DNA of 52,919 nucleotides. Source: CAYMJM01 sp964391325 (GTDB lineage: Bacteria > Patescibacteriota > Dojkabacteria > B142 > JAFGMG01). The stretch's first letter is position 1; each line of letters opens with the position of its first letter. Below the pieces are notes generated by a model. The model did no database searches. It had not been told where the DNA came from and saw only the letters and a list, made by a program, of their open reading frames with translations. The DNA is taken from the NCBI GenBank assembly GCA_964391325.1, contig CAYMJM010000006.1, positions 1 to 52,919 on the forward strand, in the 5' to 3' direction. The translations under genes were made by a program, and so were the position numbers. Of this stretch, positions 36,227-44,345 are shown in pieces.

Positions 36227-36356
36227 AAATGTATTGCTAAAATTTAATATAATTACTTTATCAAACTTATAATTGTACTTTAAGGAATAAACACTGACTT
36301 AACGTTAAGTAAATTATAATGTTCAATACCATTAATAGATTTTTGTTCTGATAGAT

Positions 36357-36788
36357 TTAGTTTAAAGACATCAAAATAGCACCAATTGCCATCAAAGCTG
36401 CGCCTAATCCTGACCCCCAGGTAAATTTCTGACCCAAAAGCAATAGAGAAAAAACCAGCACGAAAACTATACTCAACCGATCCAAGGCAGCCACACTAGT
36501 GGCAGGACCGTTTTTCAAAGCCATAAAATAGAACACCCATGAGATAGCACCAGCCAAACCGGATAGGATTATAAACAGTAGAGCCTTGTTATTGATAGAA
36601 CTTAAAAGAGGAAGTTTTCCCATAGACAGCACTACAAAAAATAGGAATAAAGCCATGACAACTGCTCTGACTGCGGTAGCCAGAGTACTATCCACATTCT
36701 GAATCCCGATTTTACCGAAAATAGCTACTAGAGCCGCAAACACCGCTGACAGCAAAGCATAAATAATCCAAAGTTGCATAGAATTCAT
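36357..36788 (-). CDS. Single-repeat EamA/DMT family transporter
   Basis: The 143-residue protein has five hydrophobic helices and matches one EamA half-repeat: MQLWIIYALLSAVFAALVAIFGKIGI at the N-terminus, VDSTLATAVRAVVMALFLFF, ALLFIILSGLAGAISWVFYFMALKNGPAT and the closing SLLLLGQKFTWGSGLGAALMAIGAIL. Such short members act as dimers to export or import small metabolites. The ATG at 36788 starts MNSMQLW. A later Met (residue 4) could also serve. No substrate can be read from context. Confidence 0.85.
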   Translation of the reverse strand: MNSMQLWIIYALLSAVFAALVAIFGKIGIQNVDSTLATAVRAVVMALFLFFVVLSMGKLPLLSSINNKALLFIILSGLAGAISWVFYFMALKNGPATSVAALDRLSIVFVLVFSLLLLGQKFTWGSGLGAALMAIGAILMSLN

Positions 36789-36944
36789 TTGAAAATAATT
36801 ATATTAAAATTTTACACTATTGAGAGATCGAAGGAAACGAAGTGTAAAAGTTCTATATTCTCACATAACACAGACTGCAGAAACTGCTGATCTCACAGAG
36901 CAAGAATAAAGTATTTTCAGAAACCCAAGATCAATTACAATCCT

Positions 36945-37041
36945 TAGGGTAAAGGGAAAAAGAGATACCGAGGGGAGTCAAGGAATGTCGCAAAGCCTTG
37001 AGTAAATGGCGGGTCATCCGAGTCTGGAACTAGTTACCCTA
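36945..37041. other. Structured non-coding element closed by an 8-bp helix
   Basis: TAGGGTAA (36945-36952) pairs perfectly with TTACCCTA (37034-37041). Inside, TCAAGG (36978-36983) pairs with CCTTGA (36996-37001). The interior is G-rich compared with its surroundings and shows no open frame of note. It may be a small RNA or riboswitch-like element on either strand; it shares short blocks (TGGCGG, TCTGG, CCCTA) with the element at 44346-44423. I could not match it to RNase P RNA, 6S RNA or a known riboswitch. Confidence 0.35.
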
Positions 37042-37066
37042 TAAAACTTAAAAGCCTCGCACCTTA

Positions 37067-37600
37067 TTACTTAAAATTTCCCTTCAAACTAACTTTTACT
37101 GGCTCCGGCCATTCCTCAAAATATTTAGAAGATTCTTTGCCTACAGGTGGAGACAAGTATGATACTGAATCAATAAAAATTTCTTTAGGAAATTCTATTT
37201 TAGAGGAGAGTAATCTTCTATCTTTATAAGATAGGTTCTCGTTGTATATTAATGAAACGTGTGGGGTAAACGAATAACTCTTATGAAATTTTTCTTCCAT
37301 ATAATTCACTACCTTCATCATAGAATCATTTACTTCGGTTTCTATGAATAAAGTTTTATGTGTGGGTTTATCAAACCCAATGCCCTTTGTTTTAACTTTG
37401 AACGCGTTCACTAGCCTAGATAAATCGTTGACTACTAATTGGATCTCATCTTGTTCAACATCAGCACACGTGTAAAAAGATAAATGAGGAATAAATGTTT
37501 GGCCATCACCATATTTCTCAGATAACTCTTTTATAATAAGCTTCAGTGGTTCATTTGACTCATCAGAAAAAGTAAACCACCATCCTACAATATTTTTCAT
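37067..37600 (-). CDS. 2H phosphoesterase (cyclic phosphodiesterase / RNA ligase-like)
   Basis: The 177-residue protein has the two H-x-S/T motifs that define 2H phosphoesterases: FIPHLSFY (about residues 36-43) and FTPHVSLIY (about 111-119), spaced as in plant/yeast cyclic phosphodiesterase and bacterial 2'-5' RNA ligase-like enzymes. It probably acts on 2',3'-cyclic phosphate ends of RNA or on ADP-ribose 1",2"-cyclic phosphate. It lies directly downstream (on its strand) of the tRNA-Ser locus, so a link to tRNA repair is conceivable but not shown. The ATG at 37600 gives MKNIVGWWF. Confidence 0.75.
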   Translation of the reverse strand: MKNIVGWWFTFSDESNEPLKLIIKELSEKYGDGQTFIPHLSFYTCADVEQDEIQLVVNDLSRLVNAFKVKTKGIGFDKPTHKTLFIETEVNDSMMKVVNYMEEKFHKSYSFTPHVSLIYNENLSYKDRRLLSSKIEFPKEIFIDSVSYLSPPVGKESSKYFEEWPEPVKVSLKGNFK

Positions 37601-37621
37601 ATAGTTGTGTTTTTATAGTTC

Positions 37622-37735
37622 TGGCGGAGAGACCGGGATTTGAACGCGAGAAGGATTTTACTCCTTGCCTCGTTAGCAGTGAGGTACTTTCGACTTCACC
37701 CCGCCCCGGCAAGACAAGCTCAGCCACAGTGCTAA
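37622..37735 (-). pseudogene. Degenerate tRNA-Ser(GCT)-like copy with a hairpin insert in the D-loop
   Basis: The 3' part is tRNA-Ser-like: anticodon loop CTGCTAA (GCT at 37677-37675), a variable arm, a T-loop TTCAAAT, acceptor TCTCTCC (37632-37626), discriminator G and encoded CCA (37624-37622). The 5' part has GTGGCTGAG and TCGAAAG, but about 24 bases containing GCCGGGGCGGGG lie between them where the intact gene has two, and no matching 5' acceptor strand (GGAGAG-) is found. The T-stem has mismatches. It is probably non-functional unless the 5' strand is supplied otherwise. Confidence 0.65.
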
Positions 37736-37749
37736 ATCAAAATACTGAG

Positions 37750-37836
37750 CGGTAAGGGTGGGATTCGAACCCACGGTCCCGACAAAGAGACACCTCGTTA
37801 GCAGTGAGGCGCTTTCGACCACTCAGCCACCTTACC
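37750..37836 (-). tRNA. tRNA-Ser, anticodon GCT
   Basis: Acceptor GGTAAGG (37836-37830) pairs with CCTTACC (37757-37751), discriminator G at 37750, CCA not encoded. Anticodon GCT is at 37802-37800 in the loop CTGCTAA. A class II variable arm (GTCTCTTTGTCGGGAC) and a T-arm with loop TTCGAAT are present. The anticodon stem has an A-C mismatch next to the loop. The flanks continue as a perfect inverted repeat of 10 more bases (AATACTGAGC / GCTCAGTATT), extending the acceptor helix to 17 bp in the precursor. It decodes AGC/AGT serine codons. Confidence 0.93.
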
Positions 37837-37965
37837 GCTCAGTATTCTTTTAAAGGCATTACCACCTTTATATGGTTCATATCTCCTAGCCTCTCCCTCC
37901 TCCTTAAATCCTCTATACATTAATAATCTCCACGGTCTGTATCTAGACGTAATTTATTATTTACT

Positions 37966-38015
37966 GTACTTTCGACTTCGCCCTGCCTTAGCGGGGCAAG
38001 CTCAGTCACCTCTCC
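37966..38015 (-). pseudogene. 5' fragment of a tRNA-Ser with hairpin insert in the D-loop
   Basis: On the minus strand GGAGAGG (38015-38009) is a serine-type 5' acceptor strand, followed by TGACTGAG, a 24-base insert that can fold (CTTGCCC with GGGCGAAG) and TCGAAAGTAC. Similarity then stops before the anticodon stem. Its acceptor strand would pair with the 3' acceptor strand of the copy at 37622-37735, suggesting both derive from one tRNA-Ser gene disrupted by recombination around the intact gene. Confidence 0.55.
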
Positions 38016-38085
38016 TTTCCTGTTATTACTATAGCCTAACAACCAATGAAATTATAACCCAACTCCCCTTTTCACTCAACTTAAA

Positions 38086-38802
38086 ATGAACCGCTACCTT
38101 GCACCCAAGGAAAAATACGATTATTATGTATTTATGGAAAATAAAACTCAGTTATCCAATACGCAAGAGCTCCGTCAGCAGATTGATATGTTGGAAGAAA
38201 AAATCCGACAGGCTGAAATGGCAGCCCAACAAAAATTGGAAGAGGCAGCTCCTTTGCGTTCTATTTACAAATGGAAAGCTCCTGAAAGAATCTATAGTCC
38301 GAAGGGAAGACCATGGTACGTAACTATCGGCTTGGTTACTGTTATAGTTGTAGCATATGCTGCTTTAACTGGAAATTACTTGCTTATACTTGCGCTCATC
38401 ATGTTATTGATGCTTCTATATGCCCTCAACTCTTTTCCACCCAAGATGTTAGAGCATGAGATCACAAATAAAGGAATAAATACAATTGGACAGCTTTACA
38501 CATGGGATAAATTTCTAAATTTCTGGGTAAGCCAAAGAGATAATCAATACCTTCTTAATTTTACGCTTACAGAGGGAAATGTTTCGAAAATAATTTTGCT
38601 CATTGGCAGAGGAGATCCAAAACTCATAATTCGAGAGATTGCTAAGTACGTAGATTACCTCAACCCAGGCGGAACTAAGCAAAATTTTATTAATAGATAT
38701 TTGGAAGGGAATCATATTCCTTTACCTCAATTTTATGATATGTTGGAGTCGGAGCAGTCTTCGGAAGCAACAACTCAAGCTCAAACATCACCTACTCCTT
38801 AA
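38086..38802 (+). CDS. Hypothetical membrane protein with N-terminal coiled coil
   Basis: The 238-residue frame opens at ATG 38086; ATG 38134 (MENKTQLSNTQELRQQ) is an equally good start. A coiled coil spans about residues 22-52 (ELRQQIDMLEEKIRQAEMAAQQKLEEA). Two adjacent membrane helices follow at about 76-112 (VTIGLVTVIVVAYAAL and LLILALIMLLMLLYAL). A small beta domain follows, starting HEITNKGINTIGQLYTWDKFLNFWV, which resembles the PH-like or YcxB-like C-terminal domain of two-helix membrane proteins. I cannot assign a function. Its last 15 bases overlap the convergent copA end. Confidence 0.65.
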   Translation: MNRYLAPKEKYDYYVFMENKTQLSNTQELRQQIDMLEEKIRQAEMAAQQKLEEAAPLRSIYKWKAPERIYSPKGRPWYVTIGLVTVIVVAYAALTGNYLLILALIMLLMLLYALNSFPPKMLEHEITNKGINTIGQLYTWDKFLNFWVSQRDNQYLLNFTLTEGNVSKIILLIGRGDPKLIIREIAKYVDYLNPGGTKQNFINRYLEGNHIPLPQFYDMLESEQSSEATTQAQTSPTP

Positions 38803-41160
38803 TCTTAAACTGTTCAACACAACGGATACTGAGCTGAGAGCCATAGCGGCACTGGCTATGACTGGAGACAAAAGTAGCCCAGTAAGTGGAAATAAGATAC
38901 CCGCTGCTATAGGGATAGCCACAATATTGTAGCCAAATGCCCAAAACAAATTCTGTTTAATAATACCTAGTGTCTGCTTTGAAAGCTTTATCGTATCCAA
39001 GACTTTGTTAACTGTACCTTTGACAAGTACTATATCTCCAGCCTCTATAGCTATGTCCGTGCCTGTTCCCATTGCAATCCCGACATCTGATTGAGCCAAG
39101 GCTGGAGCATCATTAATGCCGTCCCCAACCATGGCTACAATACCCTTTGAGCTTTTCTGTAAGTCTTTGATTTTTTGGGACTTATCAGATGGCAGGACTT
39201 CAGCTACAACATGATCTATACCTAATTGCTTTGCAATAGCCTCTGCTGTTTTTTTGTTATCGCCTGTAAGCATTACTGCTTCAATCCCTAAAAAATGAAG
39301 TTCAAAAATAGCTTGCTTAGCATCGCTTTTAATAGTATCCGCTAAAGCAAATAAAGCAACTACACTTTTATTTACTGTAAAAAAAGTTACGGTTTTTCCT
39401 TGTTGAACTAACTGTTTCGACCTTTGGAGCAAGGAAGGACTCATCTCTGCTTCTATTTCCTTCATCAGCCGCATATTGCCAATATACATACTTTTTTTAT
39501 CTACAGTAGCTTGAACTCCTTTACCTTCTATAGCCTTAAAATCTTTTACTCTCAAGTTACTTTTTTCTCCTTGAAGTGTCTCCCTGGAGAATTTAACAAT
39601 TGCATGGGATAGAGGATGCTCTGATAAATTTTCTATGTTCATAGCCCAGTTTAAAATATCGGACTTGGCAAATTTGTCATTAGAGATAAAATCAACGACT
39701 TCCGGGACTCCTCTTGTCAGCGTACCGGTTTTATCAAACACTACAGTACTAGTCTTATGTGCAAGCTCCAGAGCCTGTGCATCTTTTATTAAAATACCTT
39801 TTTGCGCAGCTTTCCCTGTCCCTACCATTACAGCAGTTGGTGTTGCTAAGCCTAAAGCGCATGGGCATGCAATGATTAAAATAGTTGTAGCGATATACAC
39901 TGCAAGCTGAACATTACTTTCTACATCTTCAGCCAAACCTAAAGCAGGGCCAATAAATAACCAGAATACAAAAGCTAGCACTGCTATAAAAATTACGACA
40001 GGAACAAACACAGAAGAAATCCTGTCAGCCAGTTTCTGAATTGGAGCGGAAGTTCCTTGAGCTTCCTGTACCATCTGGATGATCTGGGACAGCATCGTGT
40101 CAGCCCCTACTCCTGTTGCTCTAAATTGAAAAGTACCGGTTTTGTTTATTGTTGAACCGATTACATTATCACCTACTTTTTTGTCAGATGGAATGCTCTC
40201 ACCAGTAATCATAGATTCATCAACCGCACTTGCGCCCTCAATTATTTTTCCATCAACAGGAATTTTCTCCCCTGGTCTGACCAGCAATATATCTGCCCGT
40301 TTTACCTCTTCTATCGGAATTTTAATTTCCTTTCCGTCTCTAATAACGGTAGCATCTTTAGCCTGCAGCTCCAAAAGTTTCATAATAGCATCGTTGGCCT
40401 GACTTTTTGCACGCGCTTCCAACAGTCTTCCAAGCAGTATAAAAAATGTTATAAATACAGCAGCTTCAAAAAAAACTTCCACCTCAAGTGAGTGAAACAG
40501 TCCAGGAAAGAAAGTAACCGCCGCCGAAAACAGCCATGCTGTCGTAGTCCCAAGCACTACCAGGGTATCCATATTAGACGATTTAACTTTCAAAGCCCTC
40601 CACGCACTGGAAAAAAATTGACTTCCCCCTATGAATAAAATCGGTGTTGCAAGAATGAACTGTAGTAGGAAGAAAAGATTGATTGAATAATCAAACTTAG
40701 AGAAAGTAATATATCCAAATGGATCATGCGACTCAGAAATAAACCCCAGCTGGATTAGTGCCATTCTTCCCATAACCAGAAGAAAAGGAAGTGTTGCTAT
40801 ACCAGTAAACAGTACTTTACGCTTTAAAGCCAAATAAGCTTCATGCCGCAAGTGAGACGCATGGGAGTGCCTGCGAGTCTCAGCATGCTTATGTTGTCTC
40901 ATTTCTCTTGCTTCAGCTGGTGCTGCTAGGATTGTATTTCCTTCTGTATCTGTTATAAGTTTGTAACTACCTGCTTTGGAAACAGCAGCCTTAATTTCAT
41001 CCAGATTAGTCTTGGTACTATCGTACTCAACGGTTAATTGTTCTGTTGCATAATTTACTGCTACAGAGTTGACTCCTTCGACCTTTCCAACCATCCTCTC
41101 TATAAGTTGTTTACAGGAAGCGCAATGCATGCCAATTATTGGGTAATTCTCTTTTCTCAT
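38788..41160 (-). CDS. copA: Copper-exporting P1B-type ATPase
   Basis: The 790-residue pump has an N-terminal HMA metal-binding domain (GMHCASCK, residues 12-19), a His-rich linker (HKHAETRRHSHASHLRHE, about 93-110), and eight membrane helices. The transmembrane metal site is CPCALG. Catalytic motifs are TGES (in MITGESIPS), DKTGT (phosphorylated Asp), HPLSHAI (HP motif of the nucleotide domain) and GDGINDAPA. It exports Cu+ from the cytosol with ATP. It is last in the operon with csoR, and the 41186 and 41421 genes. Confidence 0.95.
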   Translation of the reverse strand: MRKENYPIIGMHCASCKQLIERMVGKVEGVNSVAVNYATEQLTVEYDSTKTNLDEIKAAVSKAGSYKLITDTEGNTILAAPAEAREMRQHKHAETRRHSHASHLRHEAYLALKRKVLFTGIATLPFLLVMGRMALIQLGFISESHDPFGYITFSKFDYSINLFFLLQFILATPILFIGGSQFFSSAWRALKVKSSNMDTLVVLGTTTAWLFSAAVTFFPGLFHSLEVEVFFEAAVFITFFILLGRLLEARAKSQANDAIMKLLELQAKDATVIRDGKEIKIPIEEVKRADILLVRPGEKIPVDGKIIEGASAVDESMITGESIPSDKKVGDNVIGSTINKTGTFQFRATGVGADTMLSQIIQMVQEAQGTSAPIQKLADRISSVFVPVVIFIAVLAFVFWLFIGPALGLAEDVESNVQLAVYIATTILIIACPCALGLATPTAVMVGTGKAAQKGILIKDAQALELAHKTSTVVFDKTGTLTRGVPEVVDFISNDKFAKSDILNWAMNIENLSEHPLSHAIVKFSRETLQGEKSNLRVKDFKAIEGKGVQATVDKKSMYIGNMRLMKEIEAEMSPSLLQRSKQLVQQGKTVTFFTVNKSVVALFALADTIKSDAKQAIFELHFLGIEAVMLTGDNKKTAEAIAKQLGIDHVVAEVLPSDKSQKIKDLQKSSKGIVAMVGDGINDAPALAQSDVGIAMGTGTDIAIEAGDIVLVKGTVNKVLDTIKLSKQTLGIIKQNLFWAFGYNIVAIPIAAGILFPLTGLLLSPVIASAAMALSSVSVVLNSLRLRSR

Positions 41161-41185
41161 GGCCTCAATATGTTAATAATTTAGT

Positions 41186-41404
41186 TTAGATAACTGCCGT
41201 GTATTGACTCATCTCATTTATTGAATTGCGCACTGTAACGATATCTTTCTTCATGACGTTGGACAAAATCACATAGCCTTCATTATCACCACCGATCTCA
41301 ATCTCTTTTATATTAGGTGTGAGACCGTTGTCTTCTAAACTCATTCGTATTAAACTCTTACAGGCTTCGCAATGCATTCCATTAATTGTAATTTTCGTCT
41401 CCAT
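41186..41404 (-). CDS. HMA-domain copper chaperone-like protein
   Basis: The 72-residue protein is a single heavy-metal-associated domain: METKITINGMHCEACKSLIRMSL contains the metal site CEAC (CxxC). The size fits CopZ-type chaperones that hand Cu+ to CopA or to regulators. It lies 25 bases upstream of copA and 16 bases after the stop of the preceding gene, within the operon. Confidence 0.85.
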   Translation of the reverse strand: METKITINGMHCEACKSLIRMSLEDNGLTPNIKEIEIGGDNEGYVILSNVMKKDIVTVRNSINEMSQYTAVI

Positions 41405-41420
41405 ACTTCTAAGCTTAAAA

Positions 41421-42848
41421 TTAAATTACCTGAACCAGTACCGGAGCAACCATTCCCATAGAACACGTTACTTTGTATGTACCTTTTTGCTTGGGGGTAA
41501 AAGTAACTATATTTTCTCCGTACTTTAACTGTACATATCCGTCAAATAAACCTCTTGCCGCCATAAATGCACCACAACCTTGTATACCTTTATTATCTAC
41601 TACTAAAGTCGTCAGTACACCCTGCCTTATAACCATGCTTGAAGTCGGCAGGTATTCAAAGCCTTGCGCTATCATACTAATCCTCTGTTCTCCTTGCTCA
41701 TCGAGCTCTACTATACTTTCTACCTTACTTTCTCCCCGCAATTTAATATCGCTTAGACTTGGCAGACCTAGTACATTTAATTGTGAATTAATATTATAGA
41801 TAACAAAGAAGACAATTAATAATCCAGCAATTTTATTAAACCTCGCTGTTAGATACGGTTTTGAATTAAACTTCAATCCACTCATACTGATTAGAGCTAA
41901 CAGCGGGAATGTTCCTAGTGCAAATAGAAACATAATCAAACCTCCCTGGATAAAACTCCCTGTAGTTAAAGCAATACTTTGTGCTATCAAAGTAAATCCA
42001 CAAGGTAAAAAGAAAGTCAAAACCCCTGTGACAAAAGGCATAAATCTACCCTGAAAATTAGATTCTTCCGACACAAATCTGCCTACGAATTTCGGGGCAC
42101 GCAGCCGGAATGAATGTGCCCACTTCACATCGAGCATTTGAAGGGCTAAAAGAAACATAACTACAGATATTACTATGACTAGAATCGAATATACAGTTGT
42201 ATTATTTAAAGAAATAACATCTCCAATTAGACCAAGCATCCCACCAAGAACTGCATAAGAGAGCAACCTGCCTGTATGAAACATAATATGAGGCTGTGCT
42301 TTCTTAGCATTGGAATCAGAATCAATATACAACTCATGCCATTGTTTCGTCATAGAAAGAAGTATTCCTCCTACTAGTGCAGCGCAACTAGAAGCCCCAG
42401 CGACAAGCCCAAGCATAAAAAAGGCTGGCAAGGCTGATCCCTCTTGCACACTTACATACTTGCCCAGACTCAGTTTCTCAAAAAGGAAGAATGCGATAAT
42501 TAAACTGAAAAATATCACCGATACTTTAAATGCATCAAATAGCTTTCCTTTATTTACACTTAAACTGCCATCAGGATTAAACCGAAGAACTGGAGTAGCC
42601 TTTTTTTCTACCTTCTTTGTCTGAAATTTATAACCGAGCTCCTGAAACTCTTTGTTTAACTCTGAAATCTGTGGCTGCTTCCTGGAATAGGATATCCTGA
42701 CTTTGTTATCCTTGAGAGAAGCATCAACAAATTCAACTCCATCATATTTTAATATTTTTTTCTCAATTAAAACTTCACATGAAGCGCAATGCATGCCATC
42801 CACATATAGCCTGCATTCTTTTATTGGTTGGTTTTCGTCTTTATCCAT
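41421..42848 (-). CDS. Fusion of HMA domain, DsbD/TauE-like membrane domain and cupredoxin-like domain
   Basis: The 475-residue protein starts with an HMA domain (GMHCASCEVLIE at about 14-25). From about 105 to 350 it has six to seven membrane helices of the UreH/DsbD-like type (FMLGLVAGASSCAALVGGILLSM, FVTGVLTFFLPCGFTLIAQS). The Cys in SSCAAL and LPCGFT are arranged like the CcdA/DsbD pair. The C-terminal about 90 residues look like a cupredoxin strand set ending with GTYKVTCSMGM, where Cys and Met could bind copper. It probably moves electrons or copper across the membrane. In the operon it is translated 9 bases after csoR. Confidence 0.85.
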   Translation of the reverse strand: MDKDENQPIKECRLYVDGMHCASCEVLIEKKILKYDGVEFVDASLKDNKVRISYSRKQPQISELNKEFQELGYKFQTKKVEKKATPVLRFNPDGSLSVNKGKLFDAFKVSVIFFSLIIAFFLFEKLSLGKYVSVQEGSALPAFFMLGLVAGASSCAALVGGILLSMTKQWHELYIDSDSNAKKAQPHIMFHTGRLLSYAVLGGMLGLIGDVISLNNTTVYSILVIVISVVMFLLALQMLDVKWAHSFRLRAPKFVGRFVSEESNFQGRFMPFVTGVLTFFLPCGFTLIAQSIALTTGSFIQGGLIMFLFALGTFPLLALISMSGLKFNSKPYLTARFNKIAGLLIVFFVIYNINSQLNVLGLPSLSDIKLRGESKVESIVELDEQGEQRISMIAQGFEYLPTSSMVIRQGVLTTLVVDNKGIQGCGAFMAARGLFDGYVQLKYGENIVTFTPKQKGTYKVTCSMGMVAPVLVQVI

Positions 42849-42857
42849 AGCAGTGTA

Positions 42858-43133
42858 TTAATTTTTAAATTCAAATAGTTTTAGTAATTCTTTTGTCGTC
42901 TGCTTCTCCTGTCCTGTACGAATCTGATGTAAAACGCAAGTATTAAGATGATTTTCCATTAAAAGTAAGTTTATTTTGTGTAATGCTCTTTGAACTGCTA
43001 ATGACTGATGAATAACATCTACACAGTACTTATCTTCCTCAATCATTCTCTCTATTGATTTGAGGTGTCCCTGAATAATCTTAATTCTGTGCAAGACTCT
43101 CTCTTTATTATTTTTCTTAAGTCGTTTATCCAT
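42858..43133 (-). CDS. csoR: CsoR-family copper-sensing repressor
   Basis: I choose ATG 43133 (MDKRLKKNNKERVLHRIKIIQGHLK), giving 91 residues, because the frame upstream of it is not CsoR-like and overlaps the operator. It has the DUF156 helical fold with the Cu+ ligands Cys (KYCVDVIHQ), His (ENHLNTC) and Cys (LNTCVLH), matching the C-H-C triad. In CsoR, Cu+ binding releases DNA. It is first gene of the copper operon, and the palindrome 43152-43172 lies just upstream. Confidence 0.92.
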   Translation of the reverse strand: MDKRLKKNNKERVLHRIKIIQGHLKSIERMIEEDKYCVDVIHQSLAVQRALHKINLLLMENHLNTCVLHQIRTGQEKQTTKELLKLFEFKN

Positions 43134-43151
43134 ATCATTTTGAAATAATAA

Positions 43152-43172
43152 ATATCCCCTGTAGGGGGATAT
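43152..43172. promoter_or_regulatory. Palindromic CsoR-type operator
   Basis: The sequence ATATCCCC-TGTAG-GGGGATAT (with the centre read as TGTA) is an inverted repeat with C4/G4-5 runs flanked by AT, the layout of CsoR operators. It lies 19 bases upstream of the csoR start, where binding would block the operon promoter. Confidence 0.75.
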
Positions 43173-43187
43173 ATTAAAGATAAAAAA

Positions 43188-43222
43188 AAGATAAGTCAAC
43201 AATAAATCTGAAGACTTATCTT
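43188..43222 (-). terminator. Intrinsic terminator of the VKOR-like gene
   Basis: AAGATAAGTC (43188-43197) and GACTTATCTT (43213-43222) form a perfect 10-bp stem. A-/T-runs flank both sides, so it is bidirectional in sequence. On the minus strand it follows the stop at 43236 and isolates the csoR operon. Confidence 0.75.
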
Positions 43223-43235
43223 TTTTTTAGTTTAT

Positions 43236-43505
43236 TTATTCTTTGACCTCAATCGGAAGGTCTATTTTGGGTCTTCTATTAAGATACAGAGTGATTCCGC
43301 TAAGCAAAAAAATTATAAGATACATCAAAAAACCATACACACAGGCCGGAAGGTCTGCAATTGTTATGCCGCTTTCTCCGCATGATACTATTGCATTCTC
43401 ACAGCCATCATCTGTAAATAATTCCTCATAAGAAAGGTATCCTGAAAACAATAATCCTGCAATAGATAGGAAGAAAATTATCATTAAAGCTTTTTTATAT
43501 GTCAT
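43236..43505 (-). CDS. Small membrane protein, VKOR-like N-terminal half
   Basis: The 89-residue protein has two membrane helices (MIIFFLSIAGLLFSGYLSYEEL and ACVYGFLMYLIIFLLSGITLYL). Between them DDGCENAIVSC and the following PACVYGFLMY resemble the first half of a vitamin K epoxide reductase domain, in which a Cys pair shuttles electrons and the second helix begins with a conserved Gly. The C-terminal CxxC helix pair is missing. It may be a redox partner for the DsbA-like or HMA-DsbD-like proteins, but the assignment is tentative. It is upstream of the csoR operon and separated from it by a terminator. Confidence 0.45.
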   Translation of the reverse strand: MTYKKALMIIFFLSIAGLLFSGYLSYEELFTDDGCENAIVSCGESGITIADLPACVYGFLMYLIIFLLSGITLYLNRRPKIDLPIEVKE

Positions 43506-43646
43506 TCTTGACGAATAAAAAATAAAATATCTGCTTGAATTTATTATTAATCAAAATAAAAAACTAAACAAGTTTTTAGAAAGGGAATAGTTGGTCAATA
43601 GTCTTTTTCATGTGTATACTTACTATAGCTTTTTAGAAAACACCAT

Positions 43647-44312
43647 ATGGATATTTTTAAAGATTTAATAGATATTTTTTTACATCTAGACACATACTTG
43701 GCTGACATTATTGACAAATTTGGAATCTTTAGTTATGTGGTGCTGTTTCTTGTGATCTTCATGGAAACAGGACTAGTAATTACTCCGTTTTTACCAGGAG
43801 ATTCCTTGCTGTTTGCAGCAGGCACATTAGCTGCTACAGATTCTTTTTCTATTATTCCTTTATATATCATTCTCTTGATTGCAGCTATATTAGGAGACAG
43901 CGTTAACTACTCTATTGGACATTATTTAGGTGCAAAAGCATTTAAAGTTGATAACAGGTTTCTGAAAAAGGAATATCTAATCAAAGCCCAGTCTTTTTAT
44001 GAGAAACATGGAGGCAAAGCAATTTTCCTTGCAAGGTTTTTACCAATTCTCAGGACCTTTGCTCCTTTTGTAGCAGGCATAGGAAAAATGACTTATCATA
44101 GATTTGTAATTTTCAATATCACAGGTGCTTTTGTCTGGGTAACAACCTTTACTTTTCTTGGATACTTTTTTGGAAACCTTCCATTCATACAGACAAATTT
44201 TCACTATGCAATTGTTGTTATAATAGTTATATCACTTATCCCTCTTATTGTTGAATTTATAAAATCACGTAGGGGTGAGACAGTTTTAGAACCTGAAAAA
44301 CTTGTGGATTAA
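43647..44312 (+). CDS. DedA family membrane protein (undecaprenyl-phosphate flippase-like)
   Basis: The 221-residue protein matches DedA in order: YVVLFLVIFMETGLVITPFLPGDSLLFAAGTLA (the signature LPGDSLLFA), ILGDSVNYSIGHYLGAKAF, FYEKHGGKAIFLARFLPILRTFAPFVAGIGKM and a last helix pair. Conserved Glu (FMET), Asp (PGDS, GDSVNY) and Arg (ARFLPILRT) residues are present. Recent work places DedA proteins as lipid carriers for undecaprenyl phosphate. It is transcribed rightwards, alone, after the divergent copper/VKOR region. Confidence 0.93.
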   Translation: MDIFKDLIDIFLHLDTYLADIIDKFGIFSYVVLFLVIFMETGLVITPFLPGDSLLFAAGTLAATDSFSIIPLYIILLIAAILGDSVNYSIGHYLGAKAFKVDNRFLKKEYLIKAQSFYEKHGGKAIFLARFLPILRTFAPFVAGIGKMTYHRFVIFNITGAFVWVTTFTFLGYFFGNLPFIQTNFHYAIVVIIVISLIPLIVEFIKSRRGETVLEPEKLVD

Positions 44313-44345
44313 TTGTGGATATCTGTATATGATGATAAGTCAATA

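Noticed and set aside
36850..37066. RNase P RNA or 6S RNA in the gap upstream of the 2H phosphoesterase
   Set aside because: The expected conserved blocks such as GAGGAAAGTCCGGGCTC and ACAGAA are missing, and the element is far too short.
37622..38015. A CRISPR array or tandem repeats near the tRNA-Ser locus
   Set aside because: The similar stretches are tRNA-like copies with different flanks and no regular spacing.
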